Below are positions 59,892 through 64,000 of a stretch of DNA of 64,000 nucleotides, piece after piece. Under the pieces are notes generated by a model. The model was given only the letters and a program-made list of their open reading frames with translations. It made no database searches and was not told the origin of the DNA. The stretch spans positions 19,893 to 83,892 of the forward strand of contig JAPYMA010000475.1 of assembly GCA_035041965.1 (NCBI GenBank), given 5' to 3'. This stretch comes from Anisakis pegreffii. Lineage: Eukaryota > Nematoda > Chromadorea > Rhabditida > Anisakidae. A program made the translations under genes and the position numbers. Position 1 is the first letter of the stretch. Each line of letters starts with the position of its first letter.

Positions 59892-61755
59892 ATGGCGTTC
59901 AACATTCGTCCGCTAGTGTTGTCTGGACCATCGGGTGGCGGCAAGAGTACAATTATTACGAGAGCAATGCACGACTATCCGAATACTTTCGCACTGAGTG
60001 TATCTCGTAATTTTATTTCTAGTTTATTTGGTTTTCACTTGTTTTTCGTTGTTTGGCGTACTTACTCGGTCAAACAATGTGTGTCATCCTCTTAGAGGTG
60101 CCAATTGTCATTAGTAATTAAATTTTCGTTATCGTCAATTCTTACTTGTTTTAGCTGATGGAATAGGCGTGAGATCATCAGAGTCCTCGAAAATAACCAT
60201 CTGAGAAGTTTGAAGTTCCGCCCTTATCAAACAAAATAAATTTCAAAAAATTTGACACAAAATCGTTTGTATGCATAATGTTTGTCTCAAATGAAACAAC
60301 TGATAAATTTTCACCATATAGATACAACACGTCAACCGCGACCAGGTGAAGAAAATGGCATACACTATTGGTTTAGTGATAAGGAAAGTATGCAGAAGAT
60401 GATTGATGCGGGCGAATTCTTGGAACATGCTTCGTTTGGTGGGAATTTTTATGGGACCTCGTAAGGCAGCATTCGTTTATTCATTGCATTTTTTATTCAG
60501 CTCTAATAATTAACCTTCTAGTTTCAATCGAGCTGATAATTTCATTGGTGAGAATTAAGTTGAAATTGTGCGATTTCTGAAAAATCATCATAAAACGTGC
60601 TTAGTTCTGTACAATTATATGTAAATAAGCATTTATGGATTTCATTTTCTATTCAAAAAGCAAGTGAACAATCTATAGGAAGAAAAGAATTTTTTTAAAG
60701 ATTCCGTTTCATAGGAAAAAAGCAGTTGAGGATGTTCAGAAGACAGGTCGTATTTGTATATTGGATGTTGAATTACAAGGTGTTCGTAATATCAAGAAAT
60801 GTGATTTGAATCCTAAATATATCCTCATCAAAGCGCCGAGCCTAGCTGTTTTGGTGAGAAATTGCAGATTTGTTTTTAGCCATTTCTCGAAAAAAAGGGA
60901 ACATTTTATCTATGATCGTTTTATAGTCATCACTGTTATCTGTTACTAAAACATAGGTAAATGATTTTATTTCAAAAGAAATTTTCAATGATAACATGGC
61001 ACGCTTCAATGATGCGAATGTGTATAGTTCTGATCGATAACCCACAAGACTGTATTATTATTATTCTCATTATTACGGTTTTTGAGGTGGTTAGCGAATA
61101 AAGATATGATCAGATGTATGCATAAATGGAAAGTTATTTTTTGTGACCGTGATTTCTGTAACAGAAGTGATCAGTTTTTGATCGGTTCAAACGTACGAAT
61201 CTTTAAGGAGGAACGTTTACGTTCACGAAAAACCGAATCTGAAGAATCACTTGCGAAGCGTTTGAAGCACGCAAAAGAGGATCTTGATGCAGGTTCGAAT
61301 TTATTCGTTTGTTTTAGTTGGGATTTCTTATTTCATTCATCAATAAGGAACACAAATAAACGTACGGTGCTCTCAATTTTATAATATATGAAACCGCGAA
61401 TTTTATTCCCGCTTTTTGAATAGATTTTCAAAGGGAACGAAACTTCTGTGAAAGGTCCGTCTAGAATTCTTTTTTCTTTATTATGAAATTTGTTCTTCCA
61501 TGATGGGAAGCATACAGTCATAAACGATTGCTGATATTTTATCAAAGTATGCATGATGAATTTCTGACTAATTGATGAGTGATAAATGAAATGGAAGTAA
61601 CAAATGAATGTGAAATAAAATTGTGAATTTCAGTGGCATCTGATCCGAGTTTGTTTGATTTCGTGATTGTTAATGATGATCTCGAAAACGCTTATCAGCA
61701 GTTTATCAGTGCTATTGAACCCGAGCTTAAAGCTGTCAAAACGGCGCAAAAATAG
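59892..61755 (+). CDS. GUK1: guanylate kinase
   Basis: Transfers phosphate from ATP to GMP to make GDP, in the cytosol, as part of guanine nucleotide supply. Five exons (59892-60006, 60322-60460, 60715-60853, 61208-61292, 61634-61755) give 199 residues, the usual size for a monofunctional eukaryotic enzyme. Visible motifs are the P-loop [10 protein letters not shown], the GMP-binding TTRQPRPGE and [15 protein letters not shown], and [16 protein letters not shown]. The lid segment [18 protein letters not shown] follows, then LFDFVIVND near the C-terminus. There is no SH3 or PDZ domain, so it is not a MAGUK. Nothing required for catalysis appears missing. Confidence 0.95.
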
Positions 61756-61786
61756 ATTGAAATTGGTAGTTGAGGAAAACCTCGAA

Positions 61787-61822
61787 GGCGCTTATCAGTA
61801 GATTATCAGTGTTACAGTAAAC
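61787..61822. repeat. local duplicate of the last guanylate kinase exon segment
   Basis: Just after the stop codon, CTCGAAGGCGCTTATCAG and the following TTATCAGTG closely repeat 61681-61716 of the coding exon (CTCGAAAACGCTTATCAG). The copy is about 105 bp downstream and carries an in-frame TAG, so it is not translated as the same peptide. Confidence 0.6.
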
Positions 61823-62926
61823 TATTTCTTTTGAAATATTAATTGTTTGATAACCTTTTGTCACCATCGGTCACCCTATAAAAGTCATGACTCATGACGA
61901 CATAATGTTATGGTCTTTCTTTCATTTGGATCTTTGATTCATCGAGATATTGTTTTCTACGGTATCATGCCAGTTTAAATACGGCATTGCAGGTGTTTAT
62001 TTGTACGCATGAGCTAATTATGGACATAGGGATCGATTTCAATTGGAATATCCGTGATATTCAGTTAATTGTTCACATCTTCTGTTGTTGTGTGCTTGTA
62101 GTATCCTATCCAAATATTTTAGGTGTCTTTCACTGTTGATTGCATTAGCACTTGTATTAATTTGTGCTGTTAATTAACTATTCGAACTCCTCAAAATGAG
62201 CACTGTGATTTTATCATAATGAATTAATTGAATAATTGATTTATTTACATTTTGATAGATCACTCCTTCATTTATTAACGCGTAATTTTTGTCCAAATGT
62301 GTAATTCACTGTCGCAATGCTAATCATAACAATTGTTGATACTGTTGCTGTCGTTATTGTGATATGAAACTGATTGTTTTCATTACCGGTGGTATTTGAC
62401 TTGATCAGTCATCTTATAAATTTATTTTTTCATTTTATGCTCTCGTCTGATATATAGCATTCAACGTTTCAACGCGCTAAAAATCTTCATTTATCACTTA
62501 ATCAGTTCTTAGAATATTAACATCAATTGCTTTAAAAAATCATTCACATCATGTTATACATGTTCCTGTATCTCATTTTTATCAGATGAAACCTGTGTTT
62601 TTTCATCAAGGAAACCTACCGGATTCCTTGATGAAGTGGAAATAATGCGAAATAAGTGCATTCTCTTTTATTTTTCAATGAAATATTCTTACCCGTATAA
62701 TAAAAACAGCAGTGATCCTCGTAATTCCTCGTCAACCAAAAAAGAATGCTATGTTCCATGTGCATATTCAATAAAATGATTTTACATGCAGCATTCAAGC
62801 ATCAATCGTTGATATTTCAATATTTTCACCGAAACCTCAAATGGTTTCTCAGTTCCACCATTCAGCTGTTTTAGCTGTTCTTTAGATGATATTGTTTGGG
62901 TTTCCATCTGAAATTTCGCTTGAAAA
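61823..62926. other. intergenic, no supported gene
   Basis: AT-rich. A short minus-strand frame at 62782-62907 begins with ATG directly after AAATTTCAG and reads METQTISSKEQLKQLNGG. It could be a small exon, but I could not extend it. Confidence 0.35.
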
Positions 62927-63145
62927 TCAATCTTCTTTGAGCTGAATATGAATGTGCATAATATCAAATTTCTGTCCGAAAGGTCCATATAGATCGGGCA
63001 GATCATTGCCTTTATCGGGATAGCAATGTAACTGATGTTAATACTCGACCACTCCGTGGAACTCGTACGGATATGCATGCGAGCACACATAGGTGTACTT
63101 TAGCCTCTTGCGAGCTTCAGCATAAGCACGTGCTTTGAAACCATT
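62927..63145 (-). pseudogene. minus-strand coding-like segment with an in-frame stop
   Basis: Read on the minus strand, one frame gives FKARAYAEARKRLKYTYV, then SHAYPYEFHGVVEY. A TAA follows (63038-63040), then HQLHCYPDKGNDLPDLYG and FGQKFDIMHIHIQLKED with a stop. Both halves look like the same protein, so the TAA may mark a decayed gene. A very short or non-canonical intron is the alternative. A poor acceptor (GTAAAG) lies at the 5' edge. I do not recognise the family. The gene, if real, would continue toward or past the right window edge. Confidence 0.3.
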
Positions 63146-64000
63146 ACTTTACATCATTAGAAACAGGCAATAAACAAGACCATTATATTATATCATAGAG
63201 AATGAATGAGAACAAAACCAAAACTTGATAGTACAGATTGCGAAGGATCGAACAAAAAAATTACACTGAACACAACTTTTCCAACAAATTCACTGTCAAG
63301 CAGCAGAAAAGTTCCTTTTAGCCTTCCTAATACTCTTATTCTTACAGTGTTCACATCAAATAGTTGCTATTCAATTGAATGAGATTATGATCAGAAGATA
63401 CAATAGAATAATATCAATGAAAATAATGATGATCTCAATAAGAACAACAATAAATAATAATAATAATAATAACGATAATGGCCACACCCTAACATCCACA
63501 AACAGAACAGAGCCAAATTAAAAACAATAATGACAATAGATGATCAATTAGGGGAATTTATCTCATTCATGTTTGAGACGAAGATAAAACTCAATCGATC
63601 CTCTGTTTTCATATTCACAAGGAATGCGTTTGCAATGAACATGTCCACAAAATTCAATTTAGTCTTTCAAATGCGACAGAAACAATCTCATTGGAACGAC
63701 CATACTCGAGCGAATAAATAGCGTAATAACAACAACAAGCAGATTTCATCGACAACTAATCAAACATCTGAATTTACAAAATTCAAATTTTTTAGTCATT
63801 CATTCACAGAATTCATCATATCCGTCTAACAATAAAACTTCACCATCGTCATCATCATGAATCGCTATGAAACAAGACAGAACGATAATAATGACAGTAA
63901 CACGAATAATGATAGTAACAGCGATAATAACCTCAACAAGAATACCCGCTACCATTGATTATAAATACGTAACTGTTCTGCCATAATTGAACGAAGCTAT
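63146..64000. other. window end, AT-rich with an (AAT)n tract
   Basis: Contains a short (AAT/AAC)n tract around 63449-63474 and A-rich low-complexity sequence to the end. The open frame at 63530-63721 looks like chance. No supported gene. Confidence 0.4.

Overview
The window is eukaryotic, AT-rich and intron-dense, and it looks like a nematode. The main grounds are many short introns with strong TTTCAG-type acceptors, and lone acceptors just upstream of several start codons, as expected for spliced-leader trans-splicing. The protein families also fit an animal. I suspect a filarial-type (spirurid) nematode from base composition and gene style, but that is inference. No bacterial, viral or Wolbachia-like block was seen.

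Five genes can be recognised with confidence, all on the + strand. They are a secretory carrier membrane protein (SCAMP, 4915-9447), a TULP4-type WD40/SOCS/Tubby protein (13272-21666), a 53BP1/HSR-9-type DNA-damage mediator with Tudor and tandem BRCT domains (about 27138-37727), a Golgi SPCA/PMR1 Ca2+/Mn2+ P-type ATPase (about 47375-55096), and guanylate kinase (59892-61755). I rebuilt each gene exon by exon from splice sites and reading phase. The summed coding lengths stay in frame: 334, 1025, about 1076, about 902 and 199 residues. The genes have unrelated jobs, although SCAMP and SPCA both act in the Golgi/post-Golgi pathway. Spacing is several kb, so no operon is evident.

Between these genes are coding-like islands that I cannot name, made of short exons with good acceptors but no strong family match. 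They lie at 23.3-24.3 kb, 25.8-26.5 kb, 41.1-43.1 kb and 44.8-45.24 kb (the last followed by AATAAA). On the minus strand there are islands at 56.9-57.2 kb and at 62.9-63.1 kb, the latter with an in-frame stop.

Repeats include a near-identical inverted repeat of about 340 bp (1760-2102 and 3645-3982) carrying a Cys-rich coding-like segment. There are three related hAT-like non-autonomous elements (35612-35768, 40001-40318, 58680-58868). A 16-bp minisatellite of about 755 bp adjoins the third. Other repeats are a 50-bp tandem repeat in an SPCA intron, a small TIR element at 39861-39974, AT microsatellites, and three plus-strand G-quadruplex motifs that stand out in this AT-rich DNA.
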